Shown here one piece after another: positions 8,033 through 16,675 of a DNA stretch of 62,371 bases. Each line of letters starts with the position of its first letter. Positions within the stretch are counted from its first letter, which is position 1. Source of the DNA: Marinilabiliaceae bacterium UBA5488 (GTDB lineage Bacteria > Bacteroidota > Bacteroidia > Bacteroidales > Marinilabiliaceae); the NCBI GenBank assembly GCA_002427105.1, contig DIPM01000019.1:1-62371 (forward strand), in the 5' to 3' direction. A program made the translations under genes and the position numbers. The notes under the pieces were generated by a model. That model had not been told where the DNA came from and ran no database searches. It worked only from the letters and a program-made list of their open reading frames with translations.

Positions 8033-8045
8033 TATTTAATTGATA

Positions 8046-9914
8046 TTATCTTCTTTTCTTCTGAGTCTTTTGCAACTGCTGTTGTTGTTTGCTCATTTCT
8101 TCCAGGCGTGCAGCAAATTTGGATTTCTGAACCGGTTTCTTTTGGTTGGCCTGAATTCTTTTCAGCAATTTCTCTTCATTCACAAATTGCCTGATAAGAA
8201 TGGTTTGCAAAATAGTGATCAAGGTTGAAACAAAGTAATAATAGCTCAGACCTGATGCGTAACTGTTAAAGAAGAACAGGAACATTACCGGCATCATGTA
8301 CATCATAGTCTTCATGCCCGGCATCTGGTTTGTTGATTGAGTCATTTCCGCGTTCATCTTCGTGTATAAGATGTTAGTGGCTGCCATCAACAAAGTAAAC
8401 AAGCTAACGTGCGAGCCATAGAACGGGATGTTAAAAGGCAGATCCAAAATAGAGTCATAGGATGACAAATCAGTGGCCCACAAGAAGCTCTCTTGCCTCA
8501 ACTCTATAGACGCGGGGAAGAAACGGAACATAGCGATAAGAACAGGCATCTGCAAAAGCATAGGTAAACAGCCTCCCATTGGGTTCACTCCTGCCTTTTT
8601 ATATAAATTCATTGTCGCCTGTTGGCGCTCAATTGCTTTGTCCTTGGGTATGCGCTCATTAATCTCCTCAATTTGGGGCTTTAAGACCTTCATTTTGGCC
8701 GAAGAGATGTAAGATTTGTAGGTAAGCGGGAAAAGCACGAGCTTAATAAGTATGGTAAGTATAAGAATAATAATACCATAGCTGCTGATAAAGCCTTCCA
8801 GGAAGTTAAAAACAGGGATTACGGCATAGCGGTTGACCCAGCCAAAAATTCCCCATCCTAAAGGTATAAGCTCGCTAAGTTCTAAATCCTTGTCGTAGCT
8901 GTTGAGCGTGTAAAAGCGGTTGGGCCCGAAATAGAAGTTGAAGTCCAGCTTTTGATTACTCATAAAGTCAATAGGCACAACTACCTCAGCTTTATTGTAT
9001 TTCAGGTATTCGCTGCTTTCGTCATTTTCTATTTTGCTTTCAATCATAGCACTTGCAAAGGCATCCCTGGCAATAAAGACCGAGGAGAAAAACTGTCCTT
9101 TATAACCAATCCATTTCACCCTTGTCCGCAAGTCCTTATTATCGTTTTTTGTAGGTTTAAGATTATCAACTTCGTCCAGATAATATTTATAGAATATGCC
9201 TGAGTATTGTTGTTCAAACTGACGCCCTTTTTCGTGTGAGGGTAACTGAGCATACCAGTTAATGTCGATACTTCCCCTGGGCGTAGTCATCAGATTTCCC
9301 AGATTATAGGTGTTTATCGAGAAGTCGGTCATATACTCGTCGGCAGGTAATTTGTAGTTGAACTGTAAAATCTCACCTGCCTCAGTACCCATTTCAAAGG
9401 AAATAGTGCTGTCGCTTAAGTTTGTATTTTTAAAAAAGAGGTCTGAGGTGTTGAAAACTCTTGTGTTGTGAGTAAAAAGAAACCCGAAATCATTGCCATC
9501 ACCATCGAATAAAATCAGAGCTTCACCATCGTGCGTTTTATACTCTTTTAATTCTACTGAATAGACGCGAGCCCCGAGATTGGTAAATACCATTTTGATT
9601 TTACTGTTTTCGAGAGTGTAAAACTCCTGCTCACCCTCGATAAACGGAGCTATTTGTCCATAAATCTGCTGATTTTTAAAAGATGCAGAAGAGTCGGTAA
9701 GGGCACTGTCAGATATGGCTATCTGCGCACTCTCGGCGGCTGCAATGGCTGCCCTGGCGATCTCGTCCTGTTGTCTTTGAAGCTCAACCCGCTGAAGCGA
9801 ATCACGCTGTTGGTTCAAAGCCGCTATCTGCTCGGCATTTGGGCGATTAAAAAAATAAAACCCTAAAAGAATTAATGTGATGAGTATAAGACCCGTTATC
9901 GAATTTCTATCCAT
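8046..9914 (-). CDS. yidC: Membrane protein insertase YidC
   Basis: 622 residues, normal for the long Gram-negative form. An N-terminal membrane anchor (about 6-22) is followed by a Gln-rich linker, a large periplasmic beta domain (about 75-350) and the conserved insertase core from about 365, with LVLFPLTYKSYISSAKMK and NPMGGCLPMLLQMPVLIAMF. The C-terminus is strongly basic (KKPVQKSKFAAR, KTQKKRR), as expected for ribosome contact. It inserts and folds inner-membrane proteins with or without SecYEG. It follows pyrG by 33 bases and is probably cotranscribed with it. Confidence 0.97.
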   Translation of the reverse strand: MDRNSITGLILITLILLGFYFFNRPNAEQIAALNQQRDSLQRVELQRQQDEIARAAIAAAESAQIAISDSALTDSSASFKNQQIYGQIAPFIEGEQEFYTLENSKIKMVFTNLGARVYSVELKEYKTHDGEALILFDGDGNDFGFLFTHNTRVFNTSDLFFKNTNLSDSTISFEMGTEAGEILQFNYKLPADEYMTDFSINTYNLGNLMTTPRGSIDINWYAQLPSHEKGRQFEQQYSGIFYKYYLDEVDNLKPTKNDNKDLRTRVKWIGYKGQFFSSVFIARDAFASAMIESKIENDESSEYLKYNKAEVVVPIDFMSNQKLDFNFYFGPNRFYTLNSYDKDLELSELIPLGWGIFGWVNRYAVIPVFNFLEGFISSYGIIILILTILIKLVLFPLTYKSYISSAKMKVLKPQIEEINERIPKDKAIERQQATMNLYKKAGVNPMGGCLPMLLQMPVLIAMFRFFPASIELRQESFLWATDLSSYDSILDLPFNIPFYGSHVSLFTLLMAATNILYTKMNAEMTQSTNQMPGMKTMMYMMPVMFLFFFNSYASGLSYYYFVSTLITILQTILIRQFVNEEKLLKRIQANQKKPVQKSKFAARLEEMSKQQQQLQKTQKKRR

Positions 9915-9947
9915 TATTATTTGTTATGTAAAATGATGCTACTCTTC

Positions 9948-11570
9948 CTATTTATCAAACTTTATTGAAATGGCGGCTTTTATAAACGACATAAATAGAG
10001 GATGGGGGTTAAGAACAGTGCTGTTATACTCGGGGTGAAACTGTACACCCACAAACCACTTGTGTTTTGGTATCTCAACAATTTCAACCAGGTCTGTATC
10101 AGGATTTGTTCCGGTAGAAATCATACCGTTTTTCTCGTATTCGGCAAGATACTCGCTGTTGAACTCATAGCGGTGACGATGTCGCTCTTTTATGTTTTCA
10201 GTATTATAAGCCTCATAGGCGATGCTGCCTTTTTTTATAGAACAATCGTAAGAGCCTAAGCGCATTGTGCCTCCCTTATCAGTAATATTCTTTTGATCTT
10301 CCATGAGGTCGATTACCGGGTAAAGGGTAGTATGATCCATCTCTTTTGAGTTGGCATTTTCCAGGTTTAGCACGTTGCGGGCAAACTCGATAACGGCGCA
10401 CTGCATTCCTAAGCATATTCCAAAGAACGGGATATTGTTTTGGCGTGCAAAGTTTACAGCTACCAATTTTCCGTCAAAGCCTCTATGGCCAAATCCCGGG
10501 GCGACCAATATTCCTTGAGCTCCCTTAAGTTTTTCTGCCACGTTTTCTTTTGTGAGATGCTCACTTTGGACGCTTTCTATTTCTACTTTGTGATCATTGT
10601 AGGTAGCGGCATGAATCAAGGCTTCAACAATCGACTTGTAGGCATCCGGAAGTTCAACATATTTACCTACCAAAGCTATTTTAACTGTTTTTTTTGCAGT
10701 ATGGAGCTTGTTTAAAAAGGCCTTCCATTCTTTTAACTCAGGAGCTTTGCCTATGGGTAGTTTTAGCTTTTCAAGTACTATATGATCCAGTCCTTCCTCC
10801 TGCATCTTAACAGGCACTTCGTAAATTGACTTTACATCTATTGACTGAATAACGGCCTTGCTGTCAACGTTGCAAAAAAGTGCAACTTTTTTGCGGATAT
10901 CCGAGGCCAAATCCATCTCCGTGCGCAAAACCAGGATATCCGGCTGTACGCCTTCTTCCAGTAGGGCCTTGACAGAGTGTTGTGTGGGTTTGGTTTTTAG
11001 CTCACCACTGGCAGCTAAATACGGGACCAGGGTAAGGTGTATTACAACCGTTCTGGAGCCCATTTCCCATTTGAGCTGACGAACAGCCTCGATATAGGGT
11101 AAAGACTCAATATCACCCACCGTTCCACCTATCTCGGTGATAACAACATCAAAGCGATTTTTGCTGCCCAGAAGCTTAATTCTTCTCTTTATTTCATCCG
11201 TAATATGAGGAACTATCTGAACTGTCTTGCCAAGGTAGTCGCCTCTGCGCTCTTTGTTTATTACGCTTTGGTAAATTCGCCCTGTTGTAACGTTATTGGC
11301 CTGTGAGGTAGGTACATTCAGGAAACGCTCGTAGTGACCCAGATCCAGATCGGTTTCGGCACCGTCTTCAGTTACGTAACACTCGCCATGCTCGTATGGA
11401 TTTAAAGTTCCGGGATCTATGTTCAGATAGGGGTCGAGCTTTTGTATGGTAACACTGTAGCCTCTAGCCTGCAATAATTTAGCTAAAGAAGCTGAGATGA
11501 TTCCTTTTCCCAATGAAGAGGCAACCCCTCCGGTAACAAAGACATAACGAGTATCCGGCACGGTATTCAT
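9948..11570 (-). CDS. pyrG: CTP synthase
   Basis: 540 residues from ATG 11570; a longer frame reaching 11648 adds 26 residues with no family match, and the family start (TRYVFVTGGVASSLGKGI) follows the chosen Met directly. The N-terminal amidoligase domain has the P-loop-like GGVASSLGKG and LDPYLNIDPGTLNPYEHGE. The C-terminal class I glutamine amidotransferase domain has the nucleophile in GICLGMQC and the His/Glu pair in GVQFHPEY. It converts UTP and glutamine to CTP in the cytosol. A TACCTTTG element lies about 100 bases upstream, and yidC follows. Confidence 0.97.
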   Translation of the reverse strand: MNTVPDTRYVFVTGGVASSLGKGIISASLAKLLQARGYSVTIQKLDPYLNIDPGTLNPYEHGECYVTEDGAETDLDLGHYERFLNVPTSQANNVTTGRIYQSVINKERRGDYLGKTVQIVPHITDEIKRRIKLLGSKNRFDVVITEIGGTVGDIESLPYIEAVRQLKWEMGSRTVVIHLTLVPYLAASGELKTKPTQHSVKALLEEGVQPDILVLRTEMDLASDIRKKVALFCNVDSKAVIQSIDVKSIYEVPVKMQEEGLDHIVLEKLKLPIGKAPELKEWKAFLNKLHTAKKTVKIALVGKYVELPDAYKSIVEALIHAATYNDHKVEIESVQSEHLTKENVAEKLKGAQGILVAPGFGHRGFDGKLVAVNFARQNNIPFFGICLGMQCAVIEFARNVLNLENANSKEMDHTTLYPVIDLMEDQKNITDKGGTMRLGSYDCSIKKGSIAYEAYNTENIKERHRHRYEFNSEYLAEYEKNGMISTGTNPDTDLVEIVEIPKHKWFVGVQFHPEYNSTVLNPHPLFMSFIKAAISIKFDK

Positions 11571-11670
11571 AGTTAAAATTTTACATACAAAACTCAGAAC
11601 AAAGGAGTAATCGGATATAACGTCCTGAAAAACAGCCTGTTTGCTCAAGAGTTGCGCAATATTTAAAGCA

Positions 11671-11678
11671 CAAAGGTA
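11671..11678 (-). promoter_or_regulatory. Bacteroidota -7 element for pyrG-yidC
   Basis: On the minus strand this reads TACCTTTG, a match to TAnnTTTG. No convincing -33 box lies at the usual spacing. Transcription would start near 11664, leaving a leader of about 90 nt before pyrG ATG 11570. Confidence 0.6.
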
Positions 11679-11794
11679 GCAAAATCTATTCTAATATCGG
11701 AAGTGATTTTGCAATTAAGTGATTAAGCTTTTCGCAGGTAGTTTTAGCCGGAAGTGTGCGGGGAGTATATGATAAAGCGTGGGGGATTAAATGT

Positions 11795-11835
11795 GCAGGG
11801 AGGACGCTCTATGAGTTTTAGAGCGTCCTCCCTGC
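11795..11835 (-). terminator. Perfect 17-bp hairpin after the DUF6448 gene
   Basis: Arms 11795-11811 and 11819-11835 are exact complements around a seven-base loop, eight bases beyond the stop of the minus-strand DUF6448 gene. On the minus strand the tail is ACATTTAATC, so the T-tract is poor. It is either an intrinsic terminator or a strong 3' stem. Confidence 0.7.
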
Positions 11836-11843
11836 TACTTATA

Positions 11844-12488
11844 TTAATGATTATGAACTGCGCCACCCAGAAGTATGTCATGTACAGCTTCAACAGAATG
11901 AGTATAATCAACGTATGCAGCTACATATTCACGCCCTTTTTGTGGAGAGTCGTTTTTTGTTTTGTCGAGGGCTGCAACCTTATTGTATTTTTCTCTTAAA
12001 ACGCTCCCTATATGGTTGTTTAACTTAGACAAGAGTGTGTCAATGTCTTTGTCTTTCAAAGCTGTGTCGCTAAGATTTACAATTGCTGAAGTGGTTCCGG
12101 CAGCCTTCAAACCAGTGAAAGCAGCGCCTTCAGTTTCGCGGTGCAGACGTACAAGAGTCTCCAGGAAGTGTTTTTCAACGATGTTGTAAAGCTCCTTGTC
12201 ACCGGATTTGAGAGCATAGGTTTTATGAAAAAGGGGCACAACTTCTGCTTCCTGATCGGGGGAAATCCATTTCAATATTAAGTTAACATTGTTGGTTTCC
12301 AGAGCTTCTATAGCGTCCTTAATAGTGGGTCCGTCAAAGGAGTCGCAGTGAGCGAATGCCGGCTGAGTTGAAAAGCTAAAGAATAACACTAGGCTAAGGA
12401 TAGTTAAAGCAGACTTTAGAGTCGTTTTTTTGTTTTTTAATAAAGTGCTAGATACTTCGCTTGCTGAATTGATTTCTTTTGTTCTCAT
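11844..12488 (-). CDS. DUF6448 family exported protein
   Basis: 214 residues. The N-terminus is long for a signal peptide: a basic segment of about 25 residues, then a hydrophobic core (SALTILSLVLFFSFS) and a cleavage-like site AFA before HCDSFDGP. The mature part, starting with the family motif HCDxxDGP, is helical and His/Asp-containing. Function is unknown; a metal role is possible from the His/Cys/Asp cluster at the mature N-terminus and the HNH end, but unproven. It has its own -7 element (12532-12539), and an AraC-type membrane regulator gene lies immediately upstream on the same strand. Confidence 0.8.
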   Translation of the reverse strand: MRTKEINSASEVSSTLLKNKKTTLKSALTILSLVLFFSFSTQPAFAHCDSFDGPTIKDAIEALETNNVNLILKWISPDQEAEVVPLFHKTYALKSGDKELYNIVEKHFLETLVRLHRETEGAAFTGLKAAGTTSAIVNLSDTALKDKDIDTLLSKLNNHIGSVLREKYNKVAALDKTKNDSPQKGREYVAAYVDYTHSVEAVHDILLGGAVHNH

Positions 12489-12531
12489 GATATAAAATTT
12501 TAAATGATTAATAATTCAAATTTCACTGAGA

Positions 12532-12539
12532 CAAAAGTA
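12532..12539 (-). promoter_or_regulatory. -7 element for the DUF6448 gene
   Basis: The minus strand reads TACTTTTG, matching TAnnTTTG, which would give a leader of about 37 nt. No clear -33 box is present. That is consistent with an activator-dependent promoter; compare the inverted repeat at 12597-12628. Confidence 0.55.
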
Positions 12540-12596
12540 CGATGAGAACTTTTCCTGTGCGACCTACTTTGAAAAGTGGTACCTGTTTAGCAGCGA

Positions 12597-12628
12597 CTTA
12601 AGTCCTATTTGGGAAAAAAGGACTTAAG
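12597..12628. promoter_or_regulatory. Inverted repeat, candidate regulator site or AraC-gene terminator
   Basis: CTTAAGTCC (12597-12605) is exactly inverted at 12620-12628 with 14 bases between, and AGTCCTAT recurs at 12652-12659. The repeat lies 19 bases after the end of the AraC-type gene and about 70-100 bases upstream of the predicted DUF6448 transcription start. It could bind the regulator, or simply form a terminator; the A-rich loop favours neither. Confidence 0.4.
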
Positions 12629-12646
12629 CCTTGATTCTTTTTAGTC

Positions 12647-13783
12647 CTATGACGGAATATCAGCTCTGTTTTTATATTGGCTTGGAGTCAAACCGGTGAT
12701 GTTTTTAAATACCCTGTTGAACGCGGATTTAGTATTAAAACCGCTGTCAAATGCGATGCCCAGCAGTGATAGGTTTGCGTATTCCGGATTGTCTATTCTT
12801 GCCTTAACTTCTTCCACCCTGTATTTATTGACAAAATCGAAAAAATTAAGTCCCAGCTGTTCGTTAATAAGCCGCGAAAGGTGGTGCGAAGGCATATCAA
12901 GTCTGTTTGCCAGTTCAGGAAGCGATAAATCGGCATCCAGGTAAGGTCTTTCGGCATTCATATATTGTTTTAATCTGCCAAGATAATTTTCAGTCTTGGC
13001 ATCGCTCAAGATTATGCCGCTGTATTTTTTCTTTGGTTCTACTGAGCTTTCCGGTGCAGGGTCGGCTGATTGGACAAAGATTTCGTTTTGCTTCAGGCCG
13101 AAATAACCAACAAGTATAATAAAGGCAGACAAAGACAGGGCTAAACCATGAGTGCAAAAGACCCAGGAGAACATGTGAAATACATGGTGAACAGTAGCAA
13201 AAATCATCAATATAGTCCAGATGACACCGAAGACCAGAACAAGAGTCCTTAACCACTTAAGGTTTACATTTTCATAAGTAGAAAAGTAGTTGAATATGTT
13301 TATATCCAGTTTTTTAAATAAGCGAAAAGAAAGTATGAAATAGAAGGGGCCGGAGAGTACCGTAAGGATAAGAAAAATATTGAATAATACAGGGCTGGCG
13401 TGTTCCCCTTCAATGTGATCCAGCCTGATTCCTTCTGCTATTTGCGGAAAGAAAGATGCAGTAAGCAGGTAGAGATTGAAAAGGATAAAGGGGACAAAAT
13501 GCAGCAATTTGCTTTTGTTGAATTTCTCCTTTGGTTTTATTAAGGCAGAAATGTACTGGTACAGAAAAGGGCCATGAAGCAGCAGCAGGGATATAAAACT
13601 TGCAGACAGCAGATGATAAGCCTGAAAGAGCTTATCAGAATACAAACCGTATATCCCGGTGTATAGACCTAAGTATATAAGCCAGAATATTAAAACCTTA
13701 TCATGTAGAGCCTTTTTTTTCTGTATTGTCAAAAACGCGAAGAAAAAGGCGTTAAATGCAGCTATCAAACAAATATATTGCAT
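12647..13783 (-). CDS. Membrane-anchored AraC-family transcription regulator
   Basis: 378 residues. The first 230 are hydrophobic, with about seven predicted membrane segments (such as VLIFWLIYLGLYTGIYGLYS and HGLALSLSAFIILVGYFGL). A short linker precedes a C-terminal AraC-type DNA-binding domain (about 275-375) with both helix-turn-helix motifs: LPELANRLDMPSHHLSRLIN, then LSLLGIAFDSGFNTKSAFNRVFK and GLTPSQYK. Such 7TM-HTH proteins are common in Bacteroidota and probably sense a membrane or periplasmic signal. The likely target is the adjacent DUF6448 gene. It lies 45 bases downstream of the DUF349 gene. Confidence 0.88.
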   Translation of the reverse strand: MQYICLIAAFNAFFFAFLTIQKKKALHDKVLIFWLIYLGLYTGIYGLYSDKLFQAYHLLSASFISLLLLHGPFLYQYISALIKPKEKFNKSKLLHFVPFILFNLYLLTASFFPQIAEGIRLDHIEGEHASPVLFNIFLILTVLSGPFYFILSFRLFKKLDINIFNYFSTYENVNLKWLRTLVLVFGVIWTILMIFATVHHVFHMFSWVFCTHGLALSLSAFIILVGYFGLKQNEIFVQSADPAPESSVEPKKKYSGIILSDAKTENYLGRLKQYMNAERPYLDADLSLPELANRLDMPSHHLSRLINEQLGLNFFDFVNKYRVEEVKARIDNPEYANLSLLGIAFDSGFNTKSAFNRVFKNITGLTPSQYKNRADIPS

Positions 13784-13828
13784 ACCCTAATAAAATGCCT
13801 GCTATTTGGGACTACATGATAAAGTAAC

Positions 13829-15838
13829 TTAGAGCATATCCTCAATCATATCAAGCTTTTTGTTAAGAAGCTCGATATTGCGTTTCCCGTTTTCTATTTT
13901 GTGTTGAAAATCACGTATTAAGGCATCGGAGTTTTTTGATTTAGCAAAAAAGCCTATGTTGTTTTCCCAAACAATGATATCATTCTCAAGCTGCTTGAGT
14001 TTGAGCATGATTTTATTTCTCTCCTGACCGATTTTATCGCCGAATTGATCTGCCGAACGCCAGTTTTCAAGTTTGTTATGAAACTTGTGCAGGTTTTTGT
14101 CAGCTTCGTCCACATTTAAGTGGTCGAATTTCTGGTTAATCAAATTCCGAAACTCCTGATTGACACGGTCTTTCTCCTTGATTGGCACAAAACCTATATC
14201 AGACCAACGTCGCTGAAAGTCCTGAAGCAGCTCAAAAGATTTCTCGCTGCCCTCTTTGAGTTCAAACTCAGTAAGTTCTTTAATGATTTCTTCTTTAGCT
14301 TTTAAATTATCGAGCTGTGCATTGTCCATATTGCCAAAAAAGGCCTTTTTGCGGTCGAAGAAGTAATCACAAGCTTCTCTGAAGCGTTTCCAAACGGTAT
14401 CAGATTGTTTGCGCGGTACGGGTCCTATTTCTTTCCATCTTTTTTGGATGCGTATGTATTCATCAGTCGTCTTTTTCCAGTCGTTGCTTTCTTTCATGGC
14501 CTCAGCCTGAATGCAAAGTTCTGTTTTTAACTGTAGATTATTTTGCTGGTCATCCTTATAACTTTTGAAAAACTCCCGCTTATTATTGAAGAAAGTGTCG
14601 CAGGCTTTTCTGAAACGATCATAGACCTGGTTGTTTTCTTTTTTGGGGGCAAAGCCGATAGTTTTCCATATTTGTTGAAGGTCAATAAGCTCTTTGCTCC
14701 TGTCTTCCCACTCTTTTGGTGAGCTGGATACCTTCGCGATAAGTGCTTCGGCTTTTTCGCAAAGTTCTTCTTTTGCCTCCAGATTCTTTTTAAGCTGATT
14801 CCTTAAGGATTCAAAGTGCTCTTGCTGACGAATATTGATTTTGGCAGTTGCCGATTTGAATCTATCCCATAACTCGTCTTTCTTGTCGTGGGGCACCGGC
14901 CCCACTTCGCGCCACAGGTCATGCAGCTTTTGCAATGCTTTGAAAGCTCTGACCGGCGAAGGCTCCAATATTAGGGCTTCAGCTTTCTCACAAAGCTCCA
15001 CCTTAGATTCAAGGTTCTTTTTAAGGTCAAGATCCCTTAGTTCATTATTTATTTTGATATAGTTATAGAAGTTTTCCACGTGCAGGTGGAAGGTTTCCCA
15101 CAAATCGTGAAGCTTATTTTGCGGAACCGGTCCTATCTCCCGCCAGCGTTGTTGAAGTTCTCTGAACTCCTGAAAGGTATGGTCAAGAGACTCCTGACGA
15201 TTGATAAGGTCTTTAATTCCCTCTATAACCTCGTATTTTTCTGCAAGATTCTTTTCTTTTGACTGCTCTTGCGACTGACGATCCTCATCGCGTTTGGTGC
15301 GGTATTCAAATAAAAGAGCAGAAAATTCTTTTTGTAGCTGGTCGGGTTGATTAATAAATAATTCAACAGGTTCGCCTGAAGCCACAAACTCGGCACGTGC
15401 CTTGTCTTCAAGAATAGCTGACTCTTTTTCAAAAGCAGCCTTGATAGCCTCAACATTATCCCTGACAGAAGCTACATGATGCTCTCTAATCTGTCTTTTG
15501 AGGGAATTGATAAGCTCGCTTCGACTCATAGCAGAGTAATCTTCCTTTTCAGGACTGTCCTGAGACGAAGGGGTATTATCATCTATATCAGAAGTGTTGC
15601 TATCGCCGGAAACATAATTTTCATCTTCAGCAGAGTCTTCTGCCTCAGCTTCCTCTGGTTCAACAGCTTTATTCTGATGCATAACTTCTTCCTGCTCTAC
15701 AGTGTCATTATCGGGTTGTAGCGCGGGTTTTATGTTATTATTTTGCTCATCAGAGGGCGCAGTAGTATTATCAGATATGTTATCTGCATCCACATCGGTG
15801 CCTTTAATCGGCTCCTTGTTCAGTTCGTTTGCTTCCAT
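13829..15838 (-). CDS. DUF349 repeat protein
   Basis: 669 residues from ATG 15838; a GTG codon immediately upstream gives a one-residue longer alternative. The first 110 residues are acidic and disordered (runs of Glu, Asp, Asn, Ser). From about 140 to 590 there are five DUF349 units, each a helical hairpin with the signature W-x-x-I/V-G-P/F-V/A-P (WREIGPVPQNKLHDLW, WREVGPVPHDKKDELW, WKTIGFAPKKENNQVYDRF, WKEIGPVPRKQSDTVWKRF, WSDIGFVPIKEKDR). A coiled coil closes the protein. It is probably cytosolic. The family's function is not established. Confidence 0.9.
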   Translation of the reverse strand: MEANELNKEPIKGTDVDADNISDNTTAPSDEQNNNIKPALQPDNDTVEQEEVMHQNKAVEPEEAEAEDSAEDENYVSGDSNTSDIDDNTPSSQDSPEKEDYSAMSRSELINSLKRQIREHHVASVRDNVEAIKAAFEKESAILEDKARAEFVASGEPVELFINQPDQLQKEFSALLFEYRTKRDEDRQSQEQSKEKNLAEKYEVIEGIKDLINRQESLDHTFQEFRELQQRWREIGPVPQNKLHDLWETFHLHVENFYNYIKINNELRDLDLKKNLESKVELCEKAEALILEPSPVRAFKALQKLHDLWREVGPVPHDKKDELWDRFKSATAKINIRQQEHFESLRNQLKKNLEAKEELCEKAEALIAKVSSSPKEWEDRSKELIDLQQIWKTIGFAPKKENNQVYDRFRKACDTFFNNKREFFKSYKDDQQNNLQLKTELCIQAEAMKESNDWKKTTDEYIRIQKRWKEIGPVPRKQSDTVWKRFREACDYFFDRKKAFFGNMDNAQLDNLKAKEEIIKELTEFELKEGSEKSFELLQDFQRRWSDIGFVPIKEKDRVNQEFRNLINQKFDHLNVDEADKNLHKFHNKLENWRSADQFGDKIGQERNKIMLKLKQLENDIIVWENNIGFFAKSKNSDALIRDFQHKIENGKRNIELLNKKLDMIEDML

Positions 15839-15930
15839 CACCTTTGGTGTTTGGGGGTGCTATTAATCTTCTTATTAAAGCACGAATATATCACATTAAG
15901 GTCAATGCTCAAAGGTTTTTTCAAAAAACC

Positions 15931-15965
15931 TTTTGATGCAAATCAATAGAGCTTTAGTATATTTG
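15931..15965 (+). promoter_or_regulatory. trmD promoter
   Basis: TTTTG at 15931-15935 and TATATTTG at 15958-15965 form a Bacteroidota-type -33/-7 pair with 22 bases between. The trmD ATG is at 15983, so the leader is only about 11-13 nt. Confidence 0.75.
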
Positions 15966-15982
15966 CGGCAAAATATGCTGTT

Positions 15983-16660
15983 ATGCGCATCGATATTCTT
16001 ACACTTTTCCCCGAAATATTTCAGGGCCCCTTCTCGGAAAGCATTATAAAGAGGGCTGTAGAACAAGGAAGTGTGGAAATGTTCTTACATAATATACGCG
16101 ACTATTCTACCGACAAACACAAGCGTGTGGATGATTACCCATTTGGCGGAGGTGCCGGTATGGTTATGCAAATTGAGCCCATAGCAAGCTTAATCGAGAA
16201 GTTGAAATCAGAAAGAGACTACGACGAAGTTATTTACATGTCGCCCGACGGGCTCAGGCTCGATCAGGCTGCTGTTAACCGCTTGTCGCTTAAAGGAAAT
16301 TTGATGATTCTTTGTGGTCACTATAAGGGCGTTGACCAGAGAGTGCGCGACCATTACATCACTATGGAAATATCTATCGGTGATTATGTAATCACCGGTG
16401 GCGAATTGGCTGCTGCCGTTACTGTTGATGCGGTGGTTCGACTTATCCCGGGAGTTATATCCGATGAAACTTCAGCGCTTTCTGACACCTTTCAGGATAA
16501 GCTTTTGGCTCCTCCCGTATATACTCGTCCAGCCGAATATAAGGGGTGGAAAGTGCCTGAAATTCTCCTCTCGGGGCATCAGGCAAAGATTGATAATTGG
16601 CGCGAAGAGGAGGCTCTTGCCCGAACCAGGCGCTTGCGTCCTGATTTGTTGGAAGATTAA
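15983..16660 (+). CDS. trmD: tRNA (guanine-37-N1)-methyltransferase
   Basis: 225 residues, normal for Bacteroidota TrmD. It starts MRIDILTLFPEIF and carries the trefoil-knot SAM site: LCGHYKGVDQRV, then SIGDYVITGGELAA and AVVRLIPGV. The enzyme methylates N1 of G37 next to the anticodon to prevent +1 frameshifting. Unlike in Proteobacteria it is not grouped with rpsP, rimM or rplS; it stands alone with its own promoter, divergent from the DUF349 gene and convergent with the AddB-like gene. Confidence 0.96.
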   Translation: MRIDILTLFPEIFQGPFSESIIKRAVEQGSVEMFLHNIRDYSTDKHKRVDDYPFGGGAGMVMQIEPIASLIEKLKSERDYDEVIYMSPDGLRLDQAAVNRLSLKGNLMILCGHYKGVDQRVRDHYITMEISIGDYVITGGELAAAVTVDAVVRLIPGVISDETSALSDTFQDKLLAPPVYTRPAEYKGWKVPEILLSGHQAKIDNWREEEALARTRRLRPDLLED

Positions 16661-16675
16661 CGAGAGCCATAAGGC

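Larger units (their letters stand above)
7607..8045. other. Long intergenic region upstream of the beta-helix gene
   Basis: 439 bases between two minus-strand genes. It contains the nested inverted-repeat element and a separate 15-bp perfect hairpin near 8015. No gene is supported. The promoter of the beta-helix gene should lie at about 7610-7740, where TATTTTTA on the minus strand is only a near match to the usual -7 element. Confidence 0.6.

Noticed and set aside
9948..11648. Longer pyrG start at 11648 (26 extra residues)
   Set aside because: The extension has no family match, and CTP synthases begin close to TRYVFVTGGVASS, right after ATG 11570.
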